Origin: Pseudonocardia sp. N23
GTDB taxonomy: Bacteria > Actinomycetota > Actinomycetes > Mycobacteriales > Pseudonocardiaceae
NCBI RefSeq assembly: GCF_002583555.1
Contig: NZ_BEGX01000155.1
Location: forward strand, 377-64,376
Direction: 5' to 3'
Length of the DNA stretch: 64,000 nt
The position numbers and the translations under genes were made by a program. Shown here piece after piece: positions 23,944 through 32,050 of the stretch (within the stretch, counting starts at the first letter, position 1; each line of letters starts with the position of its first letter). The notes beneath the pieces are model-generated. The model did no database searches and had not been told where the DNA came from. It saw only the letters and a program-made list of their open reading frames with translations.

Positions 23944-24363
23944 GTGGCGGGTACCAGTCCGCTGTGGGTGGGACTGACGGTATACGCGCTGGTCACGCTC
24001 GCGCCGACGCTGATCTTCTGGGCGGCCCTGCGGGTGCCGGCCGCCCTCGCCGCGCGCAGCCGCAGGCTCTCCCCGCCGCCGAGTCGTCCGCCCATCGAGG
24101 CGCTGGTCGCCGACCTGCGGCGGCTGCGGCGCAACCTGCGCTCCGGGGCCGCCCGCAGCCGGGTGCGCCGGGTCGCGCTGCAGTCGGCCTACGACGACGT
24201 GCTGCTCGAGGTGTGTGCGGCCGTCGGCGTCGACACCACGCGGCTGGCCGCGACACCGGAACAGGGATCGGAGCGCGCCTTCGTCCGGCTCCTCACCGAG
24301 GCCGACCTGGAGTCCGCGGGCATCGTGCTCGATCCGGCGGACGGAGGCCGCGCGGCGGCGTGA
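23944..24363 (+). CDS. Small membrane-anchored hypothetical protein
   Basis: This 139-residue protein has one N-terminal hydrophobic helix (VGLTVYALVTLAPTLIFWAA) followed by a basic, helical cytosolic part (VADLRRLRRNLRSGAARSRV, then AYDDVLLEVCAAVGVDTT). It looks like a conserved actinobacterial single-pass protein of unknown role. The GTG at 23944 is chosen because the helix begins right after. It lies between the ACAD operon and the BI-1 gene. Confidence 0.75.
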   Translation: MAGTSPLWVGLTVYALVTLAPTLIFWAALRVPAALAARSRRLSPPPSRPPIEALVADLRRLRRNLRSGAARSRVRRVALQSAYDDVLLEVCAAVGVDTTRLAATPEQGSERAFVRLLTEADLESAGIVLDPADGGRAAA

Positions 24364-24382
24364 GGGACGTCGCCCGACGTCG

Positions 24383-24398
24383 GTAAAGTGAGCTTTAC
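24383..24398. promoter_or_regulatory. Perfect GTAAAG-N4-CTTTAC palindrome
   Basis: The 6-bp arms gtaaag and ctttac around tgag lie 75 bp before the BI-1 start, in an AT-richer patch where a promoter is expected. A candidate operator; the cognate regulator is unknown. Confidence 0.45.
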
Positions 24399-24472
24399 GA
24401 ACCGGGAACCGATCACGGTGACCGTGCGTTGAACTGCACGTAAGGCCCGACCCGTTCTGTAGGAGGACCAGG

Positions 24473-25285
24473 GTGCGCACCACCAGCAACCCGGCGTTCC
24501 GCAACCTGCCCCAGCAGGGCGGATACGCCAACTTCGACCGCAACGCGGGCGCCATGGGCGCCGGCGCTGCAGCGGCCGACGCACGCGCCTCGCAGGGCGG
24601 CTTCGGACCCGCGGCCGCCGGCGAGCGCCGGCTGACCATCGACGACGTCGTCATCAAGACGGCGATCACGGGCGGCGTCGCCCTCGCCGCCGGCATCGCG
24701 ACGGCCCTGTCCCAGCAGTTCTGGCTGACGCTGCCCGCGTTCATCGTCGGTTTCGTCGTCTCGCTGATCGTGATCTTCAAGCAGAGCAGCAACCCGGCGC
24801 TCGTGCTGATCTACTCGGCCTCGATGGGTGTCGCACTGGGCGGCATCACCGGCGCGCTCGAGCTGGCCGGGACGCAGTTCCAGGGCATCGGCCTGCAGGC
24901 CGTCGTCGGTACCGCCGGTGTGTTCGTCGGGATGCTGGTCGTCTACAAGACCGGTGCGGTCCGCGTGACACCGCGGTTCACCAAATGGCTCATGGGCGCG
25001 CTCATCGGCGTCGTCGGCCTGATGCTGCTGAACCTGGTCGTCGGCCTGTTCAACGGCACCGGTTTCGGACTGCGCGAACCCACGTCGCCGCTGGCCTGGG
25101 TGTTCAGCATCGTCTGCATCGGTATCGCGGCCTTCAGCCTGCTCATGGACTTCGACCAGGCCGACCGCGCGGTCCGCGGCGGCGCCCCGGCGAAGTTCGC
25201 CTGGTACATCGCCTTCGGCCTGATGACGACGCTCGTGTGGCTCTACATCGAGATCCTGCGGCTGCTGTCGTACTTCCGGAACTGA
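24473..25285 (+). CDS. Bax inhibitor-1/YccA-like membrane protein
   Basis: This 270-residue protein has a polar N-terminus rich in Gly/Ala (residues 1-55) and then seven predicted hydrophobic segments (for example KTAITGGVALAAGIATAL and FWLTLPAFIVGFVVSLIVIF). It has the BI-1 pattern LIYSASMGVALGGITGALE and the end AFGLMTTLVWLYIEILRLLS. The family forms pH-sensitive calcium-leak channels in bacteria. Start GTG at 24473 follows aggagg. A 12-bp hairpin terminator-like sequence follows the gene. Confidence 0.92.
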   Translation: MRTTSNPAFRNLPQQGGYANFDRNAGAMGAGAAAADARASQGGFGPAAAGERRLTIDDVVIKTAITGGVALAAGIATALSQQFWLTLPAFIVGFVVSLIVIFKQSSNPALVLIYSASMGVALGGITGALELAGTQFQGIGLQAVVGTAGVFVGMLVVYKTGAVRVTPRFTKWLMGALIGVVGLMLLNLVVGLFNGTGFGLREPTSPLAWVFSIVCIGIAAFSLLMDFDQADRAVRGGAPAKFAWYIAFGLMTTLVWLYIEILRLLSYFRN

Positions 25286-25355
25286 CCGGAGCAACAGCAC
25301 CGGTCACGGCCCCGACCCGAGGCCGGCCGGGAGAATCCCCCCTTTCCGGCCGACG

Positions 25356-25393
25356 GCGCCGCGGACCCGCTCACCCGAGCAGGTCCGCGGCGC
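25356..25393. terminator. Bidirectional hairpin between convergent genes
   Basis: gcgccgcggacc at 25356-25367 and its exact inverse at 25382-25393 form a 12-bp stem with a 14-nt loop, 46 bp before the stop of the thiolase gene and after the BI-1 stop. There is no T-run, as is usual in high-GC actinobacteria. Confidence 0.65.
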
Positions 25394-25439
25394 TCGCCGT
25401 TCCCGGGTCTTCCCCGGAGGTCAGCGGCCACTCAGAGGG

Positions 25440-26669
25440 TCAGCTGAGGCGCTCGAACAGGATCGCCATGCCCTGCCCGCCGCCGACGCACATCGTCTCC
25501 AGGCCGATGGTCCTGTCGCGGGAACGCAGACCGTTGAGCAGCGTGTTCGTGATGCGCGCACCGGTCATGCCGAACGGGTGGCCGACCGCGATGGCGCCGC
25601 CGTGCACGTTGAGCTTGTCGTTGTCGAGCGGGTCGATGCCGAGGTGGCGGGCCGAGGGGATGACCTGCGCGGCGAAGGCCTCGTTGATCTCGACGAGGTC
25701 GACGTCGTCGATCGTCATGCCCGCGCGGGCGAGCGCCTGCCGGCTGGCCTCGATCGGGCCCAGCCCCATGATCTCAGGGGACAGGCCGGTGACGCCGGTG
25801 GCGAGCACCCGGGCGAGCGGCGTGATGCCCAGGTCGCGGGCGCGGGTGTCGGACATGACGACCAGGGCGGCTGCGCCGTCGTTGAGCGGGCAGCAGTTGC
25901 CGGCGGTGACGCGGCCGTCGGGCCGGAAGACGGGCTTGAGACCGGCGACGCCCTCGTAGGTGACACCGGCGCGGGGGCCGTCGTCGGTGGACACGACGGT
26001 GCCGTCGGGCAGCGTGACCGGGGTGATCTCCCGGGCGTAGAAGCCGTCGGCGATGGCCGCCTCGGCGAGGTTCTGCGAGCGGACGCCGAAGCGGTCCATG
26101 TCCTCGCGGCTCACGTTCTCGAGCCGGGCGACGTTCTCGGCGGTCTGGCCCATCGCGATGTAGACGTCGGGCAGCAGGCCGTCGGCGCGCGGGTCGGTCC
26201 AGGTGTCGGCGCCGGTGGCCGCAACCTCGGCCGTACGGGCCTGGGCCTGGGCGAACAGCGGGTTCTCGGTGTCGGGCAGGCCGTCGGAGCTGCCCTTGGT
26301 GAACCGGGAGACGGTCTCGACGCCCGCGGAGACGAACACGTCGCCCTCACCCGCGCGGATGGCGTGCAGGGCCATCCGGGTCGTCTGCACCGACGACGAA
26401 CAGTAGCGGGTGACGGTGGTGCCCGGGACGGTGTCGAGGCCGAGCTCGACGGCCACCGCGCGCGCCATGTTGAAGCCCTGCTCGCCGCCGGGGAGGCCGC
26501 AGCCGAGCATGAGGTCGTCGATCGTCGTGGGGTCGAGCTGCGGGACCTGCGCGAGCGCGGCGGTGATGATCTGTGTGGTGAGGTCGTCGGGGCGGATCGA
26601 GGCCAGCGAGCCCTTGTGGGCGCGGCCGATCGGGGACCGGGCGGCGGCAACGATGACGGCGTCGGGCAT
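25440..26669 (-). CDS. Acetyl-CoA C-acyltransferase (thiolase)
   Basis: This 409-residue thiolase has the acyl-enzyme cysteine in TRYCSSSVQTTRMA (Cys about 90), GGAIAVGHPFGMTGAR with the active His, and the second cysteine region ETMCVGGGQGMAILFE. It condenses or cleaves acyl-CoA/acetyl-CoA in beta-oxidation or related routes. The ATG at 26669 has gaaggag. The protein length is the family's usual. It stands alone, convergent with BI-1 and divergent from the PPOX-like gene. Confidence 0.95.
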   Translation of the reverse strand: MPDAVIVAAARSPIGRAHKGSLASIRPDDLTTQIITAALAQVPQLDPTTIDDLMLGCGLPGGEQGFNMARAVAVELGLDTVPGTTVTRYCSSSVQTTRMALHAIRAGEGDVFVSAGVETVSRFTKGSSDGLPDTENPLFAQAQARTAEVAATGADTWTDPRADGLLPDVYIAMGQTAENVARLENVSREDMDRFGVRSQNLAEAAIADGFYAREITPVTLPDGTVVSTDDGPRAGVTYEGVAGLKPVFRPDGRVTAGNCCPLNDGAAALVVMSDTRARDLGITPLARVLATGVTGLSPEIMGLGPIEASRQALARAGMTIDDVDLVEINEAFAAQVIPSARHLGIDPLDNDKLNVHGGAIAVGHPFGMTGARITNTLLNGLRSRDRTIGLETMCVGGGQGMAILFERLS

Positions 26670-26804
26670 GGTGCTCCTTCTGGTCGTCCGAGCTGTGACG
26701 TCGGACATGAACGAACGGTCGGACGGCTGCGTCGACCTTACGTCTCGGAATCGGTTCGGTGATCCCTGACGGGGACTGTCAGTGATGAACGAGACGATCC
26801 ACCC

Positions 26805-27260
26805 ATGACCTCGTGGAACGACATCGAGCAGGCCGAGCCGGAGTTCGCCACCCGCGCGCGCGGCATCCTCGCCGCGCGCAAGCACCTCACCCTGGCCACC
26901 CTGCGGGCCGACGGGTCGCCGCGGATCAGCGGCATCGAGATCACCTTCACCGACGACGACCTGACCTTCGGCTCGATGCCGCACGCCCGCAAGGGCGCCG
27001 ACCTGCTCCGCGACCCCAGGTTCGCCCTGCACAGCGCGACCGTCGACCCCCCGGAGGACGCGCCCGCGACCTGGCCGGGGGAGGTCAAGGTGGCGGGGCG
27101 GGCCCGCTGCACCGGCGGCCTGGAGGGCCCGGTCGAGGGACTGGCGTTCGTCGCCGACCTCGACGAGGTCGTGCACACCCACCTCAACGAGGCGGGCGAC
27201 CGGCTGGTGATCGAGTTCTGGCACCCCGGGAAGGGGCTGCGCCGCGTCGAACGGGAATGA
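26805..27260 (+). CDS. Pyridoxamine 5'-phosphate oxidase-like (PPOX) protein
   Basis: This 151-residue split-barrel flavin-binding-type protein has RARGILAARKHLTLATLRAD, then GSPRISGIEITFTDDDLTFG and KGADLLRDPRFALHSATVD, the normal PPOX core with a short C-terminal end. Such proteins use FMN, F420 or haem. ATG at 26805. Single gene, divergent from the thiolase. Confidence 0.88.
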   Translation: MTSWNDIEQAEPEFATRARGILAARKHLTLATLRADGSPRISGIEITFTDDDLTFGSMPHARKGADLLRDPRFALHSATVDPPEDAPATWPGEVKVAGRARCTGGLEGPVEGLAFVADLDEVVHTHLNEAGDRLVIEFWHPGKGLRRVERE

Positions 27261-27348
27261 CCGGCCCGTCCTGTCGATTCCGGGCCGGCCCGATCGTCGT
27301 CATGATGTGCGGCACCCCGCCGCGGCACGGACGAACCGGAGGCATCCC

Positions 27349-27708
27349 GTGAAGTACATGCTGCTCATCTACGTGACCGAGCCCGCCACGGCCCCCGACC
27401 CGGCGGCGATGGCGCCGATGATGGAGGCGTACGAGAACTTCAACAAGGCGGTCGCCGAGGCCGGCGTCTGGATCTCGGGCGACGCGTTGCAGGGCCGCGC
27501 CACCGCCACCACGGTCCGCGTCGACGACGACGGCGCCCGCCTGGTCACCGACGGCCCGTTCGCCGAGACCCGCGAGATCCTGGGCGGCTACTACGTCCTC
27601 GACGTGCCCGACCTCGACTCGGCGCTCGACTGGGCGGCCCGCTGCCCCGGCTCGCAGAACGGCGGGACCATCGAGGTCCGGCCGCTCCACGAGTTCCCTG
27701 CGGGCTGA
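27349..27708 (+). CDS. DGPF/YCII domain protein
   Basis: This 119-residue YCII-fold protein carries the diagnostic DGPFAETREILGGYYVLDVP motif in its C-terminal half, after KYMLLIYV at the start. DGPF proteins are the standard partners of ECF42-type sigma factors. It ends 4 bp before the sigma factor gene, so the two form an operon. GTG at 27349 follows ggagg. It may act as a signal-linked regulator or enzyme; its mechanism is not known. Confidence 0.92.
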   Translation: MKYMLLIYVTEPATAPDPAAMAPMMEAYENFNKAVAEAGVWISGDALQGRATATTVRVDDDGARLVTDGPFAETREILGGYYVLDVPDLDSALDWAARCPGSQNGGTIEVRPLHEFPAG

Positions 27709-27712
27709 GGAC

Positions 27713-28972
27713 GTGCCCGACGACGTCGCGGGGGTGGAGGCCGTGTTCCGCGAGGAGCACGGCCGCCTCCTCGCGACGCTCGTCCGGGGGTTCGGCGACC
27801 TCGACCTCGCCGAGGAGGTCGCGGCCGACGCCATCGAGGCCGCCCTCGTGCACTGGCCCTGTGACGGCGTCCCCCGCAGGCCCGGTGCCTGGCTCGTGAC
27901 GACGGCGCGGCGCAAGGCCGTCGACAGGCTGCGGCGGGACCAGGCCTACGCGGCCCGCCTCGCGCTGCTGTGCGCCGACGCCGAACGTGCCGACCCCGCG
28001 CCCGCGACCGCCCTCGACGACGAGGACGTCCCGGACGAACGCCTGCGGCTGTTCTTCGCCTGCTGCCACCCGGCGCTCCCGATGGAGGCCAGGACCGCGC
28101 TGACGCTGCGTTGCCTCGGTGGCATGGACACCCCGGAGGTCGCGCGGCTGTTCCTGGTGCCGACCGCGACGATGGCCCAACGCATCGTCCGGGCCAAACG
28201 CAAGATCCGCGACGTCCGCATACCCTTCCGCGTCCCCGCCGCCGACGAGCTGGCGGACCGGCTGCCCGGCGTGCTGCGGGTGCTCTACCTGGTGTTCACC
28301 GAGGGCTACGCCGCCGGGTCGGGCCCCGGGCTGCAACGGCTCGACCTCGTCGACGAGGCGGTGCGGCTCACCCGCATCCTCCTGCGTCTGCTCCCCGAAC
28401 AACGCGAGGTCGCCGGCCTGCTCGCGCTCATGCTGCTCGTCGACGCCCGGCGCGCTGCGCGGGTCGACGACGGCGGCCGGCTGGTGCTGCTCGCCGACCA
28501 GGACCGCGCCCGGTGGGACCGCGACCGCATCGAGGAGGGCCGGGCGCTGGTCGTGCGTGCCCTGACCGGCGGCGACCCCGGCCCGTACGGGGTGCAGGCG
28601 GCCATCGCGGCGCTGCACGTCGAGGCCGCGGACGTCGAGACCACCGACTGGCCGCAGATCGTCGCGCTCTACGACGTGCTGGGGCGGATCGCGCCGTCGC
28701 CGTCGGTGGCGCTCAACCGGGCGGTGGCAGTCGCCATGCGCGACGGTCCCGCCGCGGGGCTCACGCTGCTCGACGACCTGCGCGACGAGCCGCGGCTGCA
28801 GGGCGCGCACCTGCTGCCGGCGGCGCGGGCGGACCTGCTGCGCCGGCTCGGCAGGGCGGAGGAGGCGGCTGCGGAGTACCGGGCGGCGCTGGAGCTCGTC
28901 GGCAACGACGCGGAGCGCGACTACCTGCGCGGCAGGCTCGACGAGGTGACGGGGGCGGGCCGGACCCCCTGA
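27713..28972 (+). CDS. ECF42-type RNA polymerase sigma factor
   Basis: This 419-residue protein has sigma2 (VFREEHGRLLATLVRGFGDL, then AWLVTTARRKAVDRLRRDQA) and sigma4 (ARTALTLRCLGGMDTPEVAR, then ATMAQRIVRAKRKIRD), followed by a long tetratricopeptide-like C-terminal domain from about residue 190 (GVLRVLYLVFTEGYAAGSGP). That extension and the DGPF neighbour define the ECF42 group. There is no anti-sigma gene nearby, as is usual for this group; the C-terminal part is thought to control it. Confidence 0.93.
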   Translation: MPDDVAGVEAVFREEHGRLLATLVRGFGDLDLAEEVAADAIEAALVHWPCDGVPRRPGAWLVTTARRKAVDRLRRDQAYAARLALLCADAERADPAPATALDDEDVPDERLRLFFACCHPALPMEARTALTLRCLGGMDTPEVARLFLVPTATMAQRIVRAKRKIRDVRIPFRVPAADELADRLPGVLRVLYLVFTEGYAAGSGPGLQRLDLVDEAVRLTRILLRLLPEQREVAGLLALMLLVDARRAARVDDGGRLVLLADQDRARWDRDRIEEGRALVVRALTGGDPGPYGVQAAIAALHVEAADVETTDWPQIVALYDVLGRIAPSPSVALNRAVAVAMRDGPAAGLTLLDDLRDEPRLQGAHLLPAARADLLRRLGRAEEAAAEYRAALELVGNDAERDYLRGRLDEVTGAGRTP

Positions 28973-28981
28973 GCGCCTGAA

Positions 28982-29004
28982 CCGAGCGCAGGACCTGCGC
29001 TCGG
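28982..29004. terminator. Hairpin between convergent sigma factor genes
   Basis: ccgagcgcag, loop gac, ctgcgctcgg: a perfect 10-bp stem just after the ECF42 gene and before the stop of the SigD-like gene on the other strand. It probably terminates transcription in one or both directions. Confidence 0.65.
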
Positions 29005-29059
29005 CGTGAGGGTGGGGCGCCGGGGTCGGGAGGGTGTGCGGGGTCGGGCGGGTCGCGGG

Positions 29060-29914
29060 TCAGAAGTCGCCGCGGGTGATCCACTCGCGCAGCTTCTGCA
29101 GCGCGCGGTGCTGGGCGACGCGGACGGCGCCTGGGGTCATGCCGACCAGCGCCGCCGTCTCCTCGGCCGAGTAGTTCAGCGCGAGCCGGTGGACGAGGAT
29201 CGTGCGGGCGGACCCGGGGAGGCGGGCGAGCAGCGCCCCGACCCGGCGGGCGGCGTCGTCACGCAGCGCCTCGGCCTCCGGGCCGCCCGCGAGGTCGACG
29301 CCCTCGGGGAGCTCGTCGGTGCTCACGGACCGGTCGCGGGCCGCGGCCCGGAACGCGTCGGCGATCTTGTTGCCGGCGATGCCGTAGACGAACGCCATGA
29401 AGACGCTGCGGGACCGGTCGAACCCGGGCAGCGCCTTGCAGACGGCGACCATGACCTCCTGGGCGACGTCCTCGGGCCCGGCGAGACCGATCCGGTTGCT
29501 GCCGAGGTGCGCGCGGCAGTAGCGGAAGACCAGCGGGTCGACGAGGCGCAGCAGCTCGTGCAGCGCGTTGCGCTCCCCGGCGGCGGCGCGGTGGGCGAGG
29601 TCGTCGATGCGGGCGTCGTCGCGGGGGCCGGCGGCGCGCCGGCCCGGCGCTGCGGGCCGGGCCCCGGCGGCGACGGGGTCGGTTCCGGGGCTCTTCGGGG
29701 CGTCGGTGTCCGGGGCGTCGTGCGCCCGGTCGGTGGCCCCGAGCGGGCCGTCGAGGAGACCGCCCGCGAGCAGTCCCGCAGAGAGCGCGTCGGCCGGGAC
29801 GTCGGGCTCGGCGGGTGTGGCCCCGTCGTGCGGGGGACCGTCCTGCCCGCGGACCGGGCCGGTCCGGCGGCCTCGCCGCGGGCCCGTCCCCGGTGCTCCG
29901 GCGGGGCTCACACG
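29060..29914 (-). CDS. SigD-like sigma-70 family sigma factor
   Basis: The C-terminal 190 residues are a compact sigma factor: LRLVDPLVFRYCRAHLG (sigma2 start), DVAQEVMVAVCKALPGFD, FVYGIAGNKIADAFRAAARD, then sigma4 PGSARTILVHRLALNYSAEE and TPGAVRVAQHRALQKLREWI. This resembles M. tuberculosis SigD and Streptomyces ShbA. The N-terminal part is low-complexity and start choice is weak: I took the GTG at 29914, with GTG 30019 possible. It is convergent with the ECF42 gene. The 400 bp upstream hold no other gene on this strand. Confidence 0.88.
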   Translation of the reverse strand, partial: RVSPAGAPGTGPRRGRRTGPVRGQDGPPHDGATPAEPDVPADALSAGLLAGGLLDGPLGATDRAHDAPDTDAPKSPGTDPVAAGARPAAPGRRAAGPRDDARIDDLAHRAAAGERNALHELLRLVDPLVFRYCRAHLGSNRIGLAGPEDVAQEVMVAVCKALPGFDRSRSVFMAFVYGIAGNKIADAFRAAARDRSVSTDELPEGVDLAGGPEAEALRDDAARRVGALLARLPGSARTILVHRLALNYSAEETAALVGMTPGAVRVAQHRALQKLREWITRGDF

Positions 29915-30342
29915 AGGACCGTACGGACGCGCGTCCGTGCCCGGGGAGCGTGCGCCGCCTCGTGGTGGCCCGGCGTGCTCGGGGGAGTCCTCGTCGTTCG
30001 TGCCGCCGATCGGGTACACCGGCGGGCCACCTGCCCTTCGTCGTTCTGTGGCACGCGGGGAGCGCCGCCCAGGTCCTGTGCCCGAGGTCCCGCGGCGCCC
30101 GGCGGTGGACGGGCGTCGCGGGGTCGCGGACCGTCCGGCGCCGGCCATGGCGTTCGAACGGTCACGTCAGCGGTGTTCCCCCTCGGCGTGCCCTCCGCGG
30201 ACACCGCCACCGTGAAGAGGCAGAGCGTAGCTGCTGCGGCACCCTTCCGGGGTCGATCCACCCGTCGGTGGTGCGGATCCGTACAGACTCGTACACCCGG
30301 TGGATATCGTTCGGAGCCACATCACCCAGGCTGGTCCGCATC

Positions 30343-30600
30343 GTGGAAGCCCTCGGTGCCGACGGCCCCACGGGTGGCGCCGCCCTGACGGAACGGTCAG
30401 TGGCACCGTGTCCCTACAGCGGCCTCGCGGCCCACCGGACCGAGGACGCGGCGTACTTCCACGGCCGGGAGCGGCCGCTACCTCGCCGCCGCGGTGTGCG
30501 CGGGCGCGGGCGATCCGGTCACCCCGGACGAGTGGACCCGCTTCCTGCCGGACACCGGGCACCCGGAATCCCTGTCTCCGAGCGTCGGACACGGGGGTGC
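30343..30600 (+). pseudogene. Relic of an nSTAND-WD40 type protein
   Basis: One frame encodes VAPCPYSGLAAHRTEDAAYF and HGRER. This matches the 'CPYRGL..F..EDA..FFGRE' entry of nSTAND1 ATPases. Immediately after, in another frame, comes RYLAAAVCAGAGDPVTPDEW and TRFLPDTGHPE, which matches the 'VCA.AGRDLT..EW..YLP' end of the same WD40-repeat proteins. The ATPase and propeller (normally over 1,000 residues) are missing between them, so this is the scar of one large internal deletion. Confidence 0.7.
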
Positions 30601-30612
30601 GACGATGACGCC

Positions 30613-31983
30613 ATGCGTTTCGTCGAACACGTGTCAGAGCTGGTCGGGAACACCCCGTTGGTCAAGCTCGGGCAGGTGAGCACGGGTATCGACGTGCCCG
30701 TGCTGGCCAAGGTGGAGTACCTCAACCCCGGCGGCAGCGTGAAGGACCGGATCGCGGTCCGGATGATCGACGCCGCGGAGAAGTCGGGCGAGCTGCGCCC
30801 GGGCGGCACGATCGTCGAGCCCACCTCGGGCAACACCGGCGTCGGGCTGGCCATGATCGCCCAGCGCCGCGGCTACAAGTGCGTGTTCGTCTGCCCCGAC
30901 AAGGTCGGCGAGGACAAGCGCAACGTGCTCAAGGCATACGGCGCCGAGGTCGTCGTGTGCCCGACGGCCGTCGAGCCCGAGCACCCCGACTCGTACTACA
31001 ACGTGTCCGACCGGCTCGTCTCCGAGATCGACGGCGCCTGGAAGCCCAACCAGTACGCGAACCCGCAGAACCCGGAGTCGCACTACCGGGCCACGGGCCC
31101 GGAGATCTGGGAGCAGACCGAGGGCACCATCACGCACTTCGTCGCGGGGATCGGCACCGGCGGCACCATCAGCGGCACCGGCCGCTACCTCAAGGAGGTG
31201 TCCGACGGTCGTGTGCAGATCATCGGCGCCGACCCGGTCGGCTCTGTCTACAGCGGCGGCACCGGACGTCCGTACCTGGTGGAGGGCGTCGGAGAGGACT
31301 TCTGGCCGACGACCTACGACAAGGACATCTGCGACGAGATCCTGGCCGTGTCCGACGGCGACTCGTTCGCCATGACGCGCCGGCTCGCCCGCGAGGAGGC
31401 GCTGCTCGTCGGCGGCTCGTGCGGCATGGCCGTGGTCGCTGCGCTGCGGGTCGCCGAGACGGCGCCGGAGGGCTCGGTCGTCGTCGTGCTGCTGCCCGAC
31501 GGCGGCCGCGGCTACCTCGGCAAGGTGTTCAACGACAGCTGGATGTCGGGCTACGGCTTCCTGCCCCCGACGGAGGGCGCCACCGTCGGCGACGTGCTGC
31601 GCCGCAAGGACGGCTCCATCCCCGACCTCGTGCACGCCCACCCCAACGAGACCGTTGCCGACGCCGTGCACTACCTGCGGGAGTTCCACGTCTCGCAGAT
31701 GCCGGTCGTGAAGGCCGAGCCGCCGGTGATGGCTGCCGAGGTCGCCGGTGCGGTCGTCGAGCGCGACCTGCTCGACGCCCTGTTCACCGGCCGCGCCCAG
31801 CTGACCGACCGGCTCGACAAGCACATGTCGCCCGCGCTGCCGACACTCGGCTCCGGGGAGTCGCTGGAGAGCGCGATGAGCGCGTTCGTCTCCGCCGACG
31901 CGGCGCTGGTGATCGTCGACGGCATGCCCGCGGGTGTCGTGACCCGGTCGGACGTGCTCGCGTTCCTGGGGTCGCTGCACTGA
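30613..31983 (+). CDS. cbs: Cystathionine beta-synthase
   Basis: This 456-residue PLP enzyme has the lysine in NPGGSVKDR (Lys about 44), the substrate loop TSGNTG near 74-79 and the glycine-rich GIGTGGTISGTG. A C-terminal Bateman module with two CBS motifs lies at about 330-450 (ETVADAVHYLREFHVSQMPV, then PAGVVTRSDVLAFL). It condenses serine and homocysteine to cystathionine. With metB directly downstream it forms the transsulfuration unit, as in M. tuberculosis Rv1077/Rv1079. No heme-binding N-terminal extension is present. Confidence 0.96.
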   Translation: MRFVEHVSELVGNTPLVKLGQVSTGIDVPVLAKVEYLNPGGSVKDRIAVRMIDAAEKSGELRPGGTIVEPTSGNTGVGLAMIAQRRGYKCVFVCPDKVGEDKRNVLKAYGAEVVVCPTAVEPEHPDSYYNVSDRLVSEIDGAWKPNQYANPQNPESHYRATGPEIWEQTEGTITHFVAGIGTGGTISGTGRYLKEVSDGRVQIIGADPVGSVYSGGTGRPYLVEGVGEDFWPTTYDKDICDEILAVSDGDSFAMTRRLAREEALLVGGSCGMAVVAALRVAETAPEGSVVVVLLPDGGRGYLGKVFNDSWMSGYGFLPPTEGATVGDVLRRKDGSIPDLVHAHPNETVADAVHYLREFHVSQMPVVKAEPPVMAAEVAGAVVERDLLDALFTGRAQLTDRLDKHMSPALPTLGSGESLESAMSAFVSADAALVIVDGMPAGVVTRSDVLAFLGSLH

Positions 31984-31990
31984 CCCGCTG

Positions 31991-32014
31991 ACCGGCCCGC
32001 GCGGGTCGGCCGGT
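31991..32014. terminator. Short hairpin between cbs and metB
   Basis: accggcc at 31991-31997 and ggccggt at 32008-32014 enclose a 10-nt loop just after the cbs stop. A weak terminator or attenuator between the two transsulfuration genes. Confidence 0.4.
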
Positions 32015-32050
32015 CGGAGGGGGCCGTGCGGGCCCGCGTAGCGTGCCCCC

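Noticed and set aside
22614..24134. A 500-codon open frame antisense to the acyl-CoA dehydrogenase gene
   Set aside because: Low-complexity composition and complete overlap with a clear ACAD gene on the plus strand.
29908..30261. A separate minus-strand gene upstream of the SigD-like gene
   Set aside because: The frame is low-complexity Arg/Pro/Thr sequence and overlaps the uncertain N-terminal part of the sigma factor; no domain or ribosome binding site supports it.
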